Counted from the stretch's first letter, positions 23,114-35,629 are shown. The stretch is 64,000 nucleotides of DNA from Acanthornis magna (GCA_036785705.1 JAWUZG010000056.1:14454001-14518000); one strand, 5' to 3'. Notes: generated by a model not told the origin, from the sequence alone. Translations and numbers: made by a program.

Positions 23114-23132
23114 CCAGTTCAGCCTGAACTGG
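23114..23132. promoter_or_regulatory. 19 bp palindrome with inverted AGTTCA half-sites
   Basis: CCAGTTCAGCCTGAACTGG has two perfect 9 bp arms around one base. It contains AGTTCA and TGAACT separated by 3 bp, an IR3 arrangement of a nuclear-receptor half-site variant. It could be a receptor site or a chance palindrome. Confidence 0.3.
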
Positions 23133-23378
23133 AGAATGAGCTTAGGGAAGCTCTGAATCAGCGGTGGTAGCATCTCATTATCCACTTGCAGGTCATTTGT
23201 TTTTGTTTTGTTACGAAGCATCTAAAATCGAGTGTGGGTTTCCATCATTAAATGAAAGTATTTTGTTATGAACAACTTAATAATAATTCTCTCATTTACG
23301 TTCTGAATGGAAGTTTTCCACAGCGTACATTTCTCCTCTAGGAAGCACCTCAACTTTTCTAGCCCAGCTCTAAAAATA

Positions 23379-23395
23379 AAAAAAAAAAAAAAAAG
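23379..23395. repeat. A-rich run
   Basis: A homopolymer of about 17 A at the end of an AAAT-rich stretch. It creates the F-rich artefact frame on the minus strand. Confidence 0.75.
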
Positions 23396-23772
23396 AAGAT
23401 ATATTCCTTCCTTCACAGGAAAATTTGGTGTCATTTCTCCCCTAAAATTGTCATTGGTTGCAGCCAGCTTTCACCCCAAGCTCCAGGAGTGGAAGCAGTA
23501 GCCAAACTTGGATGCTCATGCCATCCCATTGTGGCAGCTCCACCACTGCTGGGCTCCCAGCACCCTGCCAAAATTTGGGCCTTCTCTCCCGTTTTAGTGA
23601 CTCTCCAAGTCCTGGCTGTATCAAAACCTTGGTTTGTGCCGTGTGAATCCAGAACAAATCCCTAGGGATCAACAAATGGCTCTTAAAAGCAACTTGATCG
23701 GCGAGTTCAGTTTTGCTGAGTTTGTCGCACGGCTCGGAAGGTGACATGTTTAACGTGGCATGACAGAGCACA

Positions 23773-23799
23773 GGGGGGCTGGGGTGGGGACAGAGGGGG
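23773..23799 (+). other. Canonical G-quadruplex motif
   Basis: Four G runs (6, 4, 4 and 5 G, at 23773, 23781, 23786 and 23795) are separated by loops of 2, 1 and 5 nt. This meets the G3+N1-7 definition with margin. It lies 210 bp before the CTCF-like motif. Confidence 0.7.
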
Positions 23800-24008
23800 T
23801 GATCCAGGGCAAAACTCCTGCCCTGCCACCAAAACCAGCCCAGACTTTACTCCTTAACATCCAGCAATTCAACTGGCTTTGACCATGAGCTGGGGGAAAG
23901 GAGGAAGAAGTCAGACTCCCAAAATTGATTTCATTCCAGGTAATACTTCTTACACAACAATCTGTTCCTTTCAGAAGGACACAGATTAGGGAAGTATTTG
24001 GTCAAGGG

Positions 24009-24022
24009 GCAGTAGAGGGCAC
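24009..24022 (+). promoter_or_regulatory. CTCF-like core motif
   Basis: GCAGTAGAGGGCAC fits the CTCF core consensus CCASYAGRKGGCRS at 13 of 14 positions; the first C is G. It lies in ordinary unique sequence near a G-quadruplex motif. Many such motifs are unoccupied in cells. Confidence 0.4.
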
Positions 24023-24481
24023 TCCAGGCCAGATCAGGTTAAGTTTTGGTCACTTTATCTCTTCTTGTTGACGTAAATGCTCGAGGCCATGGCCTGGGGT
24101 TTTCCTGCAGAAATGTGTTTACAAGCAGGTCAAGGACTTGCAGACAGATAACCATTAGCAAAACAACTTTTCTATTGACAAAAGAGCACAGAATAGCGTG
24201 TTGGCAGATGAATTCTCTTGTTTCATTAAATGAAATTTTAAAAAAGAGAAAGCAAAAGAGAAGTTAAATCAAAGGCCTGCAGCCCATCTGATTCTCGCAA
24301 CCAGTTTTCTCACTAGAATTTTTAAGGATATGACTTGCTCCCTGCCCACTTGCAAAATGACACTGAGGACTTAGGCCAAAGTGCTGTGTTCAGTAACAAA
24401 ACGAGCTGGGATTTACTACTGGTCAGCAAGGGTGTGAGGCTTGTTAGCAGATTTGTTAACTCCAATTCCGTTTTCAAATGA

Positions 24482-24802
24482 GAATTGCTTGCATGTCTCC
24501 AGCCCGAAGAAACAGTTTGGGAATCTCACCTTGCCTCAGGTTTCCTTGCAAACCTCCCCACACCAACAGTCCTGGTCCCATCCCTTGCCTCCCCCCTCTC
24601 CAGCCCCCAGCAGGTTCATCAAAAGGTTTCGCCAAAGTTCAGGAGCCTTTCGAGCAAACCCAGCCGATTTATGGGTTTGTGGACAAAGCACAAGAGAGCT
24701 GCAGCTGCGGCTTGGGGGAACCCGGATGGGTCAGGCTCAGTTCTGCCCTCACGTTCAGTGTCCTCTCAGAATTCCCAGCCTCAGAGCTCAGTCAATGGAT
24801 GC
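24482..24802 (+). other. 320 bp with no plus-strand stop trinucleotide in any frame
   Basis: No TAA, TAG or TGA occurs between the TGA at 24479-24481 and the TGA at 24803-24805, so all three plus frames are open at once. TCA is common in the same stretch, so the effect is strand-asymmetric. The three translations resemble no known protein. GC-leaning, pyrimidine-rich composition contributes. An unrecognised exon, or sequence under strand-specific constraint, is possible. Confidence 0.5.
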
Positions 24803-24849
24803 TGATATTTCCAGAAAAAATGTAACCAACCAAGATTTCTATAGCCATG

Positions 24850-26160
24850 TCTAGCCAAAAGTGTTCTGTGCGCACACAAAAAGACAGGATTTTAAACAGC
24901 CGTGAATTCAGCAGGCAAAAATTTTAACAAAAAGTAGGAGAAAAAACTGCCACTCAAAACCCCATGGTTATTTGCTACCTGTCAGTCAGGGTTAGGATAT
25001 AACCAGAAGAGGAAGTGGCTTCTCAGAAAGCCTTGTTCAGTCTTACTGGAGGAATTTGTGGTCTATTCTGTGTACAGTTTGTGGTATCTGAGTCACAACC
25101 TGACTCCAAGTCATGCTGGATCCTAAACGACAAGCCCTGTCTCTCTGACGGAGGCTGTGCATTAGTCAGAACCCAAATGTGTGTGCACTTGGGAGAGCTG
25201 GGACATTTAATGCCCAAACAATAAAGCAAGCTAAACAGAATGAGCTAAGCCAACTGGAATCAGCAGAAGAGGGTTCGTGTAACTCATCCGCCTGTGCAAG
25301 CGGATGAAAATTCAGCCCGAGGTGTGAGCAGCACCACACATGGCCTGGAGGAAAAGGCTGGTGTGTGCCTTTGGGGGACAGCCACCTCTGGGGCTTTACA
25401 CATCATGCAGGAAAAGTGAAACCATTTTCCAGGACGTGCTGGAAACTGAAGGGAAAGTACAGATGGGGTAAATATGAGTTCTTTTCAAAGTAGCAACTCT
25501 GCTCATTTTCCTTTTGGTTTCTTCTTTTCATCCTTCTCTCGCTCGCACACACAACCAGCATCCAAATATCACTCAAAACCCCTGCCTTCTCCCTGGCCCT
25601 GCCTTTTAAAGCAACCACCACTGTGAAAGAAGCTATTTTTTTCAAGGAAGAGCTACCTTGTCTTTTTTAATCAAGATGCTAAGTGCCCCTCCACAACAGC
25701 AACGTTCCCTCTGCCCCAACACCACTCACTTGCCTCCAGTCCCATTAATACTATTAAAAACTCAATAACTTTCTATCGTCTTCATTTAAATAATATTCCT
25801 CTATGAAGCGTAGCGATTAAAAATGCCTGTAAACTCTTCTATTAAAATGACATTTTAAAAGGCTTGATTTGAACATGGCTATGTCACTTAAAGTGGAAAA
25901 GTTTCTGCGAGTTCCCTTCCAAGCTGTTAAAGATTAGCTTGATGTAGATAAGACTATTCCCCAAACTCATTATCTGTCTTCAAAATGCACCTTAAGGACT
26001 ACTTAATAAAGTCAAGGTTACGTGAAGAGTATTTCAGTGAAAACCAGTGAATGACTATTAATAAATCTGCATTACAGATTGGTTATTTTGTCTCTGTCTT
26101 TCATCTGAGCAATAGATGATCCTTCTGTTCTTTTTTTTTTAACAATAAGCATGTGTTTCC
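24850..26160. other. Unique non-coding sequence
   Basis: No exon, repeat family or RNA gene was recognised. Opposite-strand frames at 25015-25229 are mirror artefacts of one stop-poor stretch. Confidence 0.5.
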
Positions 26161-26171
26161 TCTTTCTACAG

Positions 26172-26315
26172 GTCACCAATGAATCAGAGGCAGCAGCAGT
26201 AGCAGAGTCCATTTCAGAATGTTTACAATTAATCAGATCTAAGAAATGTAAAATATTTTGCAGAAAAGGATCACATATATCCAACCAGTGCAAATTAAAT
26301 TATAAGGATTCCTGA
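26172..26315 (+). other. Candidate terminal exon (47 codons plus stop)
   Basis: A good acceptor (GTGTTTCCTCTTTCTACAG, ending 26171) is followed by 47 open codons in phase 0 to a TGA at 26313-26315. The peptide starts VTNESEAAAVAESISECLQL and then becomes basic and cysteine-containing (IRSKKCKIFCRKG). I do not recognise it. No canonical AATAAA lies close downstream. It could be a real last exon, a non-coding RNA exon, or chance; the minus strand is also open across most of it. Confidence 0.18.
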
Positions 26316-26319
26316 TTGG

Positions 26320-29300
26320 GCCAAGCCTAGATTTTAAAAGAAAATCATCGTGCTACTCTTTGTATAACTGCATTTTTATTTCTCTAAATATATATATTTC
26401 ATGTTTCCTATTTCTCTCAATGTTATGGGTATGAAATGTTAATCCCATGAGTTCTGGTGCCAGATAGTAGCAAGTCCATCCAGAAGGGAAGCACTGCAAC
26501 TTCTTGAAATAGGAAAACTATTTGGCAGGATTTCTTCCTAAGACCTTCCCACCTGTTGCCCATTGCTCTGCAGAGCTGCTGTTTTGAGGCTTAGACTGGT
26601 GTTGTGGGGTCCTGCAGCACCCAGTGCCAAGGACTCTCAAAATCTTCATCCTCACTTCCATCTCACAGAGAAGGTTGGGAATTTTCTGATGCCTAAGGGC
26701 TGGAATCGTGCTCCTCCTTTGGTCTCACATCCCCACCCACCCAGTGAGAGGCCTGTGCTGCCCTGGGTTCCCTGCCCCTCTGCATGGAGAGGATCAAAGT
26801 GCTCCAGGACACACTCATATGTCTCCCTGTGGATTTCCAAGGGAGTAACGCAAGGGAGAGGGAGGAAAACTTATCACAGCCAAGCTTGCTAGAAATTTGG
26901 AGCAGAAATCTCAGGATCAATTCAGTCTATATCTCAGTACCTCTAAGGTCTAAATACATTTTTTATTTTTTAAAACTATTTCTGGTTTCGGCTGAAAGCA
27001 GTCAACACAGAAGCTCACAGCTGTGTGTGTATTAAAAGGAACTCTGCAGATTTTTGCTGGTGTGACTTGCTGGAAAGTGTTGATTCACTCTTCCTGGAGC
27101 AGCTCCAAAATGCAGTCAGTTACCTGTCATTCAACCATTTCAGAGGAATTTGCATAACACAGATGTTTCCATATTGGCCATGCTCTACCTTGTGTAGTAA
27201 AGATTGGCCTGATTCAAGGCCAGTAAAAAAAAAAAAAATACAAATCGGTGGACATAATCACTAGCTGCCCCTTACCTTTAAGTAAGTCCATGAACTCTAT
27301 GACTGTTAATTCTGGACCATGTATTTTTGAGATGGGTCTATATTTTTGTCATATATTCATCTCATGTATTAGGCCCCTCAAAAACTTTTGGGCACATCCA
27401 CAGGGATTTCTGCACACAACTGAAGTCCTACTCAAGCCCCTGTTCTACACTTGCCAGATGGAGAGCAGCTTTTGTCCAAGAGCCACAGAGTTTATTAGCA
27501 TGATGTTGAACCTGAGCCTCTCAGCAAGGTATTTTGCCTTCATCAGAGTAAAATTAAACCTATCCACACTGCCAGCAGAGACAAGCCCACCACAGCCTGT
27601 ATGTGCAAGCATAAACAATGAGAGCAGCCGCCAATTACTCTGCAAAACCTTGGATCTGCTTTCAAACCACAACACAAATCTCAATGTTGTGTTTAGGTTC
27701 TTCACTTCAGGGGATTTATATATAAGTTTACATAAGTTATGGAAAACATGGTAATTAGGAGACCTGCACCTTGTGAATCTCCTTTGTTCTACTCCACAGA
27801 TGAAATCTGGTTCACCCTATGTTTTACCTTTAGGAGATTTTTCCTTCACGAAAGTTGCTGCACGAAAGCAAAACCATCTCAGCCCTTCCAGTGCTGCTCG
27901 CTTTTACTCCTGTTTAAAACACAAAAGTGTGTTAGAGTGAGGACAGAGCAATGTGAGATCAGGTGCTGGGGCTTGAAGGGCAAAATTCCCCCCACAGAGC
28001 TGGTGGATCCAAGGAAGAGATCATTTTGTTACCTGCACAAAGGCCTGGCAAGAGCCTGGGAGAGAACAAGTTGGAAGAAAGTGTAAATCTCCCAGAAGTT
28101 CAGGAGCAAGACCTTGCAAAAATGCTTGGAGTTGTTGTCATTGCTGCCTGGGAGGAGAGCTGGGCCACACTGAATTATCCTGAAGGAGAACCCTTTCCAT
28201 ATTTTTTCCACAGATAGCAAAAGATTTAAAACAGGTGAGTGGCATCATACAACCTAAACCTTTTATTCTGTATTTCACATCTTCCTGGTTTATCTAAAAC
28301 TCATGCTACATTGAGTGAATTAGGAGGTTGATTGAAAAGTACATTATATACTAGTTACCTGTGAGATGTGCACTTTAGAAGTGAAGGTTTAGGGGCAGAG
28401 GAAAGGCATATAATAAAGAGTAGTGCACTTTGAAAGGTCTGGGCAATGCTGCAAGAAATAGCATTACTTCACAGTTGTCAAGGCTCAGAAGTTTTATTAC
28501 CAAGGAATTTCACTTTTGCCTCTTATTCTTAACACATTGACCAGTTCTGGGACTGAGAGGATTTGCTGATCTAATATAGATAGTGATTTCGTAGGTTTGT
28601 TCAGATTTATATAGACAGCACCCTGGGATCAGGAATTACATTTAAAATGTAATAAAATGTTCTTGTGCACTTTTACTCACAAATACTGTACTTAAAAAAG
28701 TAAACATCAAATAATCTCAGATATCTTTCAAGAAAATGTTGACATAGCTCCAAGAGCTCATACAGATGACTGAATAGTTTTCTGAGTAAACTTAATAAAC
28801 TCATATTCTTATTCTTTCAGTGTACCATGAAGTATCACATCATGGTGAAGAGAGAAAACTAAGCCATATAATTTAGCAGAAATCTATTTTAAACACATAT
28901 TTCAACATGTGAAGACAGAATATAGACATTTATGTAGGCATGTTTTTACACTACTTTCAGCCTTAGTGTTTAAATAATGGTAGCAGTTGAGAGTTTCGCC
29001 CACATAAAGGAATCAAGTTCCTATAGCAAAAAATTTGTCCCTGCTCCTAAAGTGAGACTTCAGTCCTTTTCCACTCAGCAGCAATGTTGCAATGATCTCA
29101 AGGGGCAGGATTTGACCCCTAATGTGTTCAGAAGGACTTTGTGTAAGTTAGGAGTTTTAGCACAATTGCTCCTCTAAGTAGTCAGAATGATTCATCTACA
29201 TTATCTGTCTTTATTAAACAGTCATTTACCCTAGTGAGTCCCACTCAAGGGAATCTTTATTATTCAGACAAGCCCTTACAGTCATAATGACACAAAATAT

Positions 29301-31900
29301 ATATAGGAATAGTTAATAATACTGTTATTCCTATGTCTGTGGGTAAACATCAGCTGATAATTTTATATCAACAATCCATCAGGGCAGAGACAAAAATCTA
29401 CAGTTAACATGAACAGGAACCCATAATAACATGCCAGAGATCTGGTGAATACTATTAAGCAAGAGAGACCACTGGGAGACAACAAATTTGGGTTCTTAAT
29501 GTATTTTTGCACAATAATATTAAATGGAGAATTTCTTACAAATTTTAACAAAGAATTGTAACGCTTAAGCCCTACTGGGGTCCAAAGCTGTGCCAAAGTT
29601 GGTGGCATGGCTGATATTATCAACCTAAAATCATTTAAGTACAAAAAAGTTATATTCTCTTTTCTGCAGGAGATAGATTTGTTAGAATTTAATAAAATCA
29701 TGGATGGGGCAATTTTTTCTCCCTCAAAGAGTGTACATGGACAATGCAGCTTAATAACATTGGCGTGTCTCACGTCAGAATCCAACACTAAGACTGAAGA
29801 AAGGCCTCAGGGAGGCTTTTCTGTGTTTGGGAATATCTACAACCCTTTGAAATTTCCATAATAATGCCAGTCAGGGCCTCCACTTCTAAGTCAAGGGAAG
29901 GTGAAAGAAGGGAGTTTCCAATGTGGCATCAGATTGGAAGCCCTTCATAGGGACGGGTGAGTGTTTTCACTTGTAGTTCCAGAGGCATTGGATGCTGAGA
30001 AGGCTCTTGATCCTTCAACTCTGATTTGATGGGAAGACGTATATTTTTTAGGATTTTTATATCACTTCTAATAAAGATCTGATAAATATTTGTTACAATC
30101 TTGAGGGACTGGACCTTGCATTTTGTGGGGTTTAATCTACTGAAGGAGTGAAACGTCATGACTTCTAAGGTTTTGTCAAGTCATGTGTTTCTATGAAACT
30201 GGGTTTTTTTTAAGAAAAGGAAAAATTTATCATCCCTCATAGCCTGCTTTAGATTATAGAGGTCTTGGAGAAGCCTCCAAAGGCACTGTCCTGTTTCAGA
30301 ACAGCGCAAAACACTTCATCTTGAACCTACAGCTGACACCATTTGAATGTTTGTGTGAAATAAACCCCATTTTTCTCTCTCCATCTATTTTAGATGTTTT
30401 GTGCCAGCCCTGTGCGGTACCTTGGCCACGCGCAGGTGAATTAGAGCCGCAGGATGAACAGTGCAAGACTTTATGGAGTATCCTGCTCTTTGATCTCCCT
30501 GGTTCCTGCCCAGAGATGAACACAGCAAGCTAAGCACAGCAATTAGCAGTAACAGCTCTTAACAGGCTTCACAAAAGACACAAAAGAACGCCCGTAGGTG
30601 GTTTACAGCTTGGCAGATAAAAACAAAGTGGGCACTTTCTTTTGCACACCACACCTCCGGCAAGTTAAGGACCAGGGATCAGGGGGCTAACTGGCAAACA
30701 GCTCTGGTAAATAGACCTAAAAAATAGAAAATATGTTGTACCTGTGGGTATTCCCTGTAGTGGAGGAAATATATTTGGGTTACCCTTAACAAAGTCCTTT
30801 GTGAACGAAATTTTGGGGAAAGACCATTTTTTAGCTCATTGCTTCCTGAGTTAAAACTAAAGAAGTCAGCGAGGACATCACCATAGACACTTGGATTTCA
30901 GTGCATGAGGAAACTGAAAGGAAAATCCAACACTGACTGCCCTGCAGAAGCACAGCAGTTTCCATTGACACTGCTGCCCAAGCAGAGCATGAAAACAATA
31001 AAATTGGTTGTATTTCTGGACAACAGTTCACAAGCCTGTCCTCTCCCCCAACCACCTCTCCGAAAAGCCAAGGAGAGAACTTGACCAAACCTTCTGCTGT
31101 TGGTTCTGGGCTCAGACCTGGACCAAAGGACTGACTTAGGTGGTGTATCTCGAGGTTGCTCCCTGCAGATCATTCAGCTGCTGCTCCCAAGGTGTGCCCA
31201 TCACAGCCCCTGCCTTCCCAAGCACATCCCCCTCTGCCTGGGAAACTGGAGCTGCAGGTGACACTTCTGTGCTGTGCCTGTGACAGATCACCCTGACTTT
31301 TCGTGCTGTTTTAACAGCAGAAGCAGCCTCCCTCCTGTCCCCCACAAGTTGGTAAATGATGTGGCCACATTTGCTTGTTGTTTTTTTGACAAACAACTCA
31401 TGCTGGCTAGAGTACCCCCACCAGAAGACAGATTCACAAATGGGATCTAAAAAAAACTCATTTTTCTATACAAATATCAGGCTTGAGAGACATCTCATAA
31501 TAGTATTGCATCAGGGATATCTCTAAAGCTGACAGATTTCCAAATACATATATTTATATTATACACATATATATAGGAATAAGAAGCTGGAAAGAAAATG
31601 GGGAGAAAAAATAGAAAAGAAGATGCAATACATCAGACAGCATCTAAGGATTTTTAGCCATAAGCTATTTCTTAAATCAGGAAACAAAACCTGCGTTAAT
31701 CAGAACATTAGCTCCAGACAGTGCAACAACATCAAGAACATTGCTACCGTACAGAAAGTCATGAATCTTTATCGAACTACAAAACACTTATATAACTTTA
31801 TCATCATTGGCTTTGATCAATACTATAACATGAGAGCTAAGAGGTTCATAACTTTCTTCCCCCCCACCCCGTGAATTTTGGATGTGTAAAAATCTATAGA
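26320..31900. other. Unique non-coding sequence with long chance frames
   Basis: Frames of 168 codons (27248-27754 plus), 141 codons (29363-29788 minus) and 115 codons (27739-28086 plus) occur without recognisable domains. An acceptor-like TTCTTATTCTTTCAG (28806-28820) precedes a tiny frame. TA-rich microsatellite patches lie at 26388-26398 and 31548-31574. No interspersed repeat was recognised. Confidence 0.45.
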
Positions 31901-31904
31901 AATA

Positions 31905-31980
31905 ACAAAAACAAACAAACAAACAAACAAAAAAAAAAAAAAAACCAAACCAAAACAGAAAAAAAAAAATTTTTTTTTTT
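31905..31980. repeat. (CAAA)n, A-run and A11T11 composite
   Basis: CAAA repeats (31905-31930) run into an A homopolymer (to 31944), then CCAAACCAAAACAG, then A11 directly followed by T11 (31959-31980). The A11T11 block is a perfect 22 bp self-complementary A-tract. Confidence 0.9.
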
Positions 31981-32327
31981 ACTTTTTGTCCTTGTGCACC
32001 ACGTGTGAGGACATTTCAAAACAGACTAGAGACAGCCTCTTATGTTCCACACGTGTCTAATTCCAGTATATTATCATTAAAGTAGACAAAAGTTGTGCTG
32101 CAAAGCCTGGCTGATGCCTAGAACAATTCCTGCTGTACATCCTGACCATGCCCTCCTGCCCCTAATGGTGGATGAATCCTGAGGAAAGAGTGAGCTAGAG
32201 CAAAGCTTTTGGCCAGTGGAACAATCCCTACATGGACCTCTGGGGGAACCTCTGGGACTTTTCAGACACTGAAGCACTCTGGAGTGTAGAAAAATTCAAT
32301 TCACTACCAATTTCTTTCTCACTCCAG

Positions 32328-32339
32328 GCTGCGCCTAAG
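32328..32339 (+). other. Possible 12 nt microexon
   Basis: A consensus-like acceptor (TTTCTTTCTCACTCCAG, ending 32327) and a good donor (AAG then GTAAAT, from 32340) enclose 12 nt, GCTGCGCCTAAG (in one frame A-A-P-K). The two CpG-like GCGCC bases are unusual for the neighbourhood. Known: 3-27 nt in-frame microexons occur in neuronal genes. Without a flanking gene this is only a sequence-level possibility. Confidence 0.12.
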
Positions 32340-33435
32340 GTAAATCATTATCCAGCTTTGCTAAATGGGGAAAACAAGACGTGAAGAAAAGCATGGTTAG
32401 GAGCACAATGAATTCAGCCATAAAAGCCCAAGATTCTTTTTTTGAGGACCAAAACTCTGTTCCTGCTGCTTTTCACATGACAGACTACACGTGTTTCCTC
32501 ACTTTATCCACATCCATGAAAGATCAAGAGTTGTTAAATTTCCCTGCTACGCTGCTGCTTCCTCAGGCTGAGAATCTCCTCAGAAGAAAACTTTATGATC
32601 ATTTCTTTTCAGCCACTGACTTCACATACTAATTCTGAATAAATGGAGAACGGAACACACAGATGTAATACAAAATGTTGAGCTATAGAATGCCCTCTTT
32701 AATGTCCTCCTCTTTTCTTTCCAATTAATAACTCTGGATGTTGTAACTAATCTAACTTGGACCTGGAAAAAGCACTTGGCTCATAACCCTTAATTGGTAT
32801 GTCTAGCATGGTGGAGATGACTGTAAATTATCAAAAAGTCTGTTAAGTCTTTTCAGAATTTTAAGTCTTAAAAAAGACCCTCCAGCTGAAGGAGTTTCCA
32901 TGGCCTTGCTACGTGCCAGTATTTAAGATTGAGTGCTTCGGTGAGGTGGGAGTTATATTTAAAAATTCTATATACATTTATATCAGCTTAGCCTTAAAGG
33001 GACATTTTATCCTTTCCTCTCAGGGAAAATGTGTTCTTGGATTCAGCTTCATTTAATCACCTTTTAGTCCAACTATTGGTGAAATTTCTTATGGCATTGA
33101 TTGCTTGAGGTTTGCTTTAATTCCTTCCTTTAAGAATGAGTCGTGTGCTCACTACTAAGACACGTATTTGGGGAAACTGATAGAAGTAGATATAGCAAAA
33201 AGATAAATATTCCTTTCCCCCCCTCTTGTCCTGTCACTGAAACACAGAGCATGGTTAAAACCTAAGAGGAAGTGGGCATGTTGTTTTAACACCCTTTCTT
33301 CACATCTAATCTGTGGCATTGGTTATCTGATCCCAATTCTCCTGTTATTGCAGTGGGCACAACACAGATTGCAATCCAGTGCTGGGATAAAGAGAACATA
33401 AAACCTTCAGAAACATTTGTCAAGATTTTCCCTTA

Positions 33436-33500
33436 TACTTACAGGTGTTAAAACCAGAGGCACAGAAGCAGAGAACTCAACGCATGCTAATGGATACCGA
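33436..33500 (-). mobile_element. Possible MIR/L2-type remnant
   Basis: TTACAGGTGTTAAAACCAGAGG followed by CACAGAAGCAGAGAAC resembles the reversed MIR core (TTTTACAGATGAGGAAACTGAGGCACAGAG). Only this short piece matches, so it may be chance. Confidence 0.28.
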
Positions 33501-35597
33501 GAACTGAAATGATTTCTAATATTAATGCCTATAAAATAAAACTCATATTTCTATAAACACATTTCTGTGGCACTTTGTCCTCCATAAACTCTTCCTAATG
33601 CCTGTGCTTTTTTAACTTTATCTTCAAATTCTCAGAATCGGAATCACTAATACATCTGCCTGACGATGAATAAAGCAAATATATCCCAAATTGTATAACA
33701 GTTTTGACAAATACTTTTCTTTGTTTGGAAAGTGCTCACTTTAACCAATCAACACTCGTCATTATGTGTCTGGACATGCTAATCACCTACTATTTTTTCC
33801 ATTCCCTGATTGGAAGTGTGTAAGTTATTGTAAGAAGATAAATGTGTGATTATACGTCTGTTTGAATATTTCACAGATTAAAAGTTACTCTTGTATATAT
33901 TCAGTGATTCAAAACCATATGTATAAGTATCCACTGTCTGAATATATGCAATAATTAATGATGTGATTTCCTTATATATACTAAATAAAAGCCAGCACTA
34001 GTATTCACAAAGATATCTGGAAATTTATTTTTGTTATTACTTAATTGCACTCTCAAAATTATTTCTCAACAGAAGAGTGAAAGCCATTAAAAAAAGATAT
34101 ATTTACCTTATCATGCTTAATAGATCACCATATCTTAATAATGAAAAAAGATTAAATAAGGAAAAACAAAACCAAGGTGTGAGATGACTTTTCCAGCAGC
34201 ATTAATGTATCAGTTTCTCAACTGTGTAAACTGGTGTAAATCAAGTTAGGTCAACAGAACAAAACCAGTTCCAGATCTCTCTACCCTCTTAAAAAAAAGC
34301 ACTTACATTTTCTCTTTACAAATCTTAAAATACAACAGTACTTGCACTTTTAGGAAGTTCTCCTTTTTTTTTTGGAGGTAGACAAGTGAGACTTTAGCAA
34401 AGTTTTTTTTGTTGTTTTTAATAATTCTCCCTGAAATAGCTCTCAAACATTTTTTTTCCTTCTAAACAATAATACGAGAAAGGTCAAATACCTCAAGTCT
34501 AAACTCTACCTTTAAAATTCTAAGCAGTACAGAAGGGCAGACTTGTGGTATGTTGGTTTATTAAAACATATATATTAATTTGGTTATTAGTCATAAAGGC
34601 CTAGAAAATTCACTTAGTTCTTCAGACAGTACAAAAATCAGTGGACCTCAACTGTCCTTAATTACTTTCTCAGAATGTGATAACTCTTCTCAATGGGCCT
34701 GACAACCAGAGAAGCCAAAGTCCAGAGTTTTTAACACTTCTGAACTAAAATATATTCTCCCTGTCCTTTCCTCTGCTTTCCCAAAACAAGGGAAAATTAA
34801 ATATTCTGTTGACAAGCCCAAGAGAATGTTCAATATTGGCCCATTTTAATTACTGGCTGGATCAGGACAGGAAATCTGTATATCTCAATTCAAGAGAGTT
34901 TATGGTGGCATCTGTTCTCAAATTTAAAAAAAAATAATTCCCTTTTAAAAAAGAAAAGAGAAGGATCTTCAGCGTGACTGCAGTTACTTTCACTTGAGTA
35001 AATTAATCATTGAACATAATTGCTGCTGAATTAAAACCTCTTCCTTTGTCTTTCCAAATCTTCCACGGTCACAGTGAAGTTTTAGGTAATTCTGAGGTAG
35101 GTGTGAGCCAAAACTATGCTTTTTCTTTAAAAAAAAAATTACTTCCAACAGAAGCAGCTCAGAGCCAGACTCTCTCACACTCTCTCCCTCCCTCTCTCTG
35201 TTAGGCTTCATTTGATAGCTATGAACTGTGGATAAAGAATAAATATGGCTTTTCAGTGCCCTAGGACTCTCACCTGACTTATTTATGTCTGACCTGGTAG
35301 AACACCACTGACCTTGGAAAGTTTAATTGAGGCTGGGATTATATGGCACTGCTTGAGGCCACCTGAATTTAGAGGGTGTGACACACACTTTCTCTCCCTT
35401 GCTGACTCTCATCTGCCAGGGGATGCACGTGTGGGTGCACGTGTGTGTGAACTTTGTGCACCCCAAATTGAGCCTGGCAGTGGGGAAATACCTTGGTTTG
35501 GTTTTGGGTTGTTTTTTTTTTAATATTACAACATGCTGTATCTTAAGGGAAAAGATTAGTAATGCCAGGCAGACAGCAGGAATGTGTTAGGGTTGTT

Positions 35598-35600
<3 letters not shown>

Positions 35601-35629
<29 letters not shown>
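35601..35629. repeat. Poly(T)29 homopolymer with G/T-rich flank
   Basis: Twenty-nine T, then GGTGGGTTTGGTGGGTG, then a second T8. No recognisable retroelement body lies on the right, which is where a minus-strand insertion would have it. Confidence 0.9.

Noticed and set aside
27248..27754. 168-codon plus-strand frame
   Set aside because: No domain or homology recognised, opposite strand is open too, and the start context is ordinary.
32932..32965. GTGCTTCGGTGAGG, faintly like the 5' end of U6 snRNA
   Set aside because: The similarity stops after about ten bases and no further U6 sequence follows.
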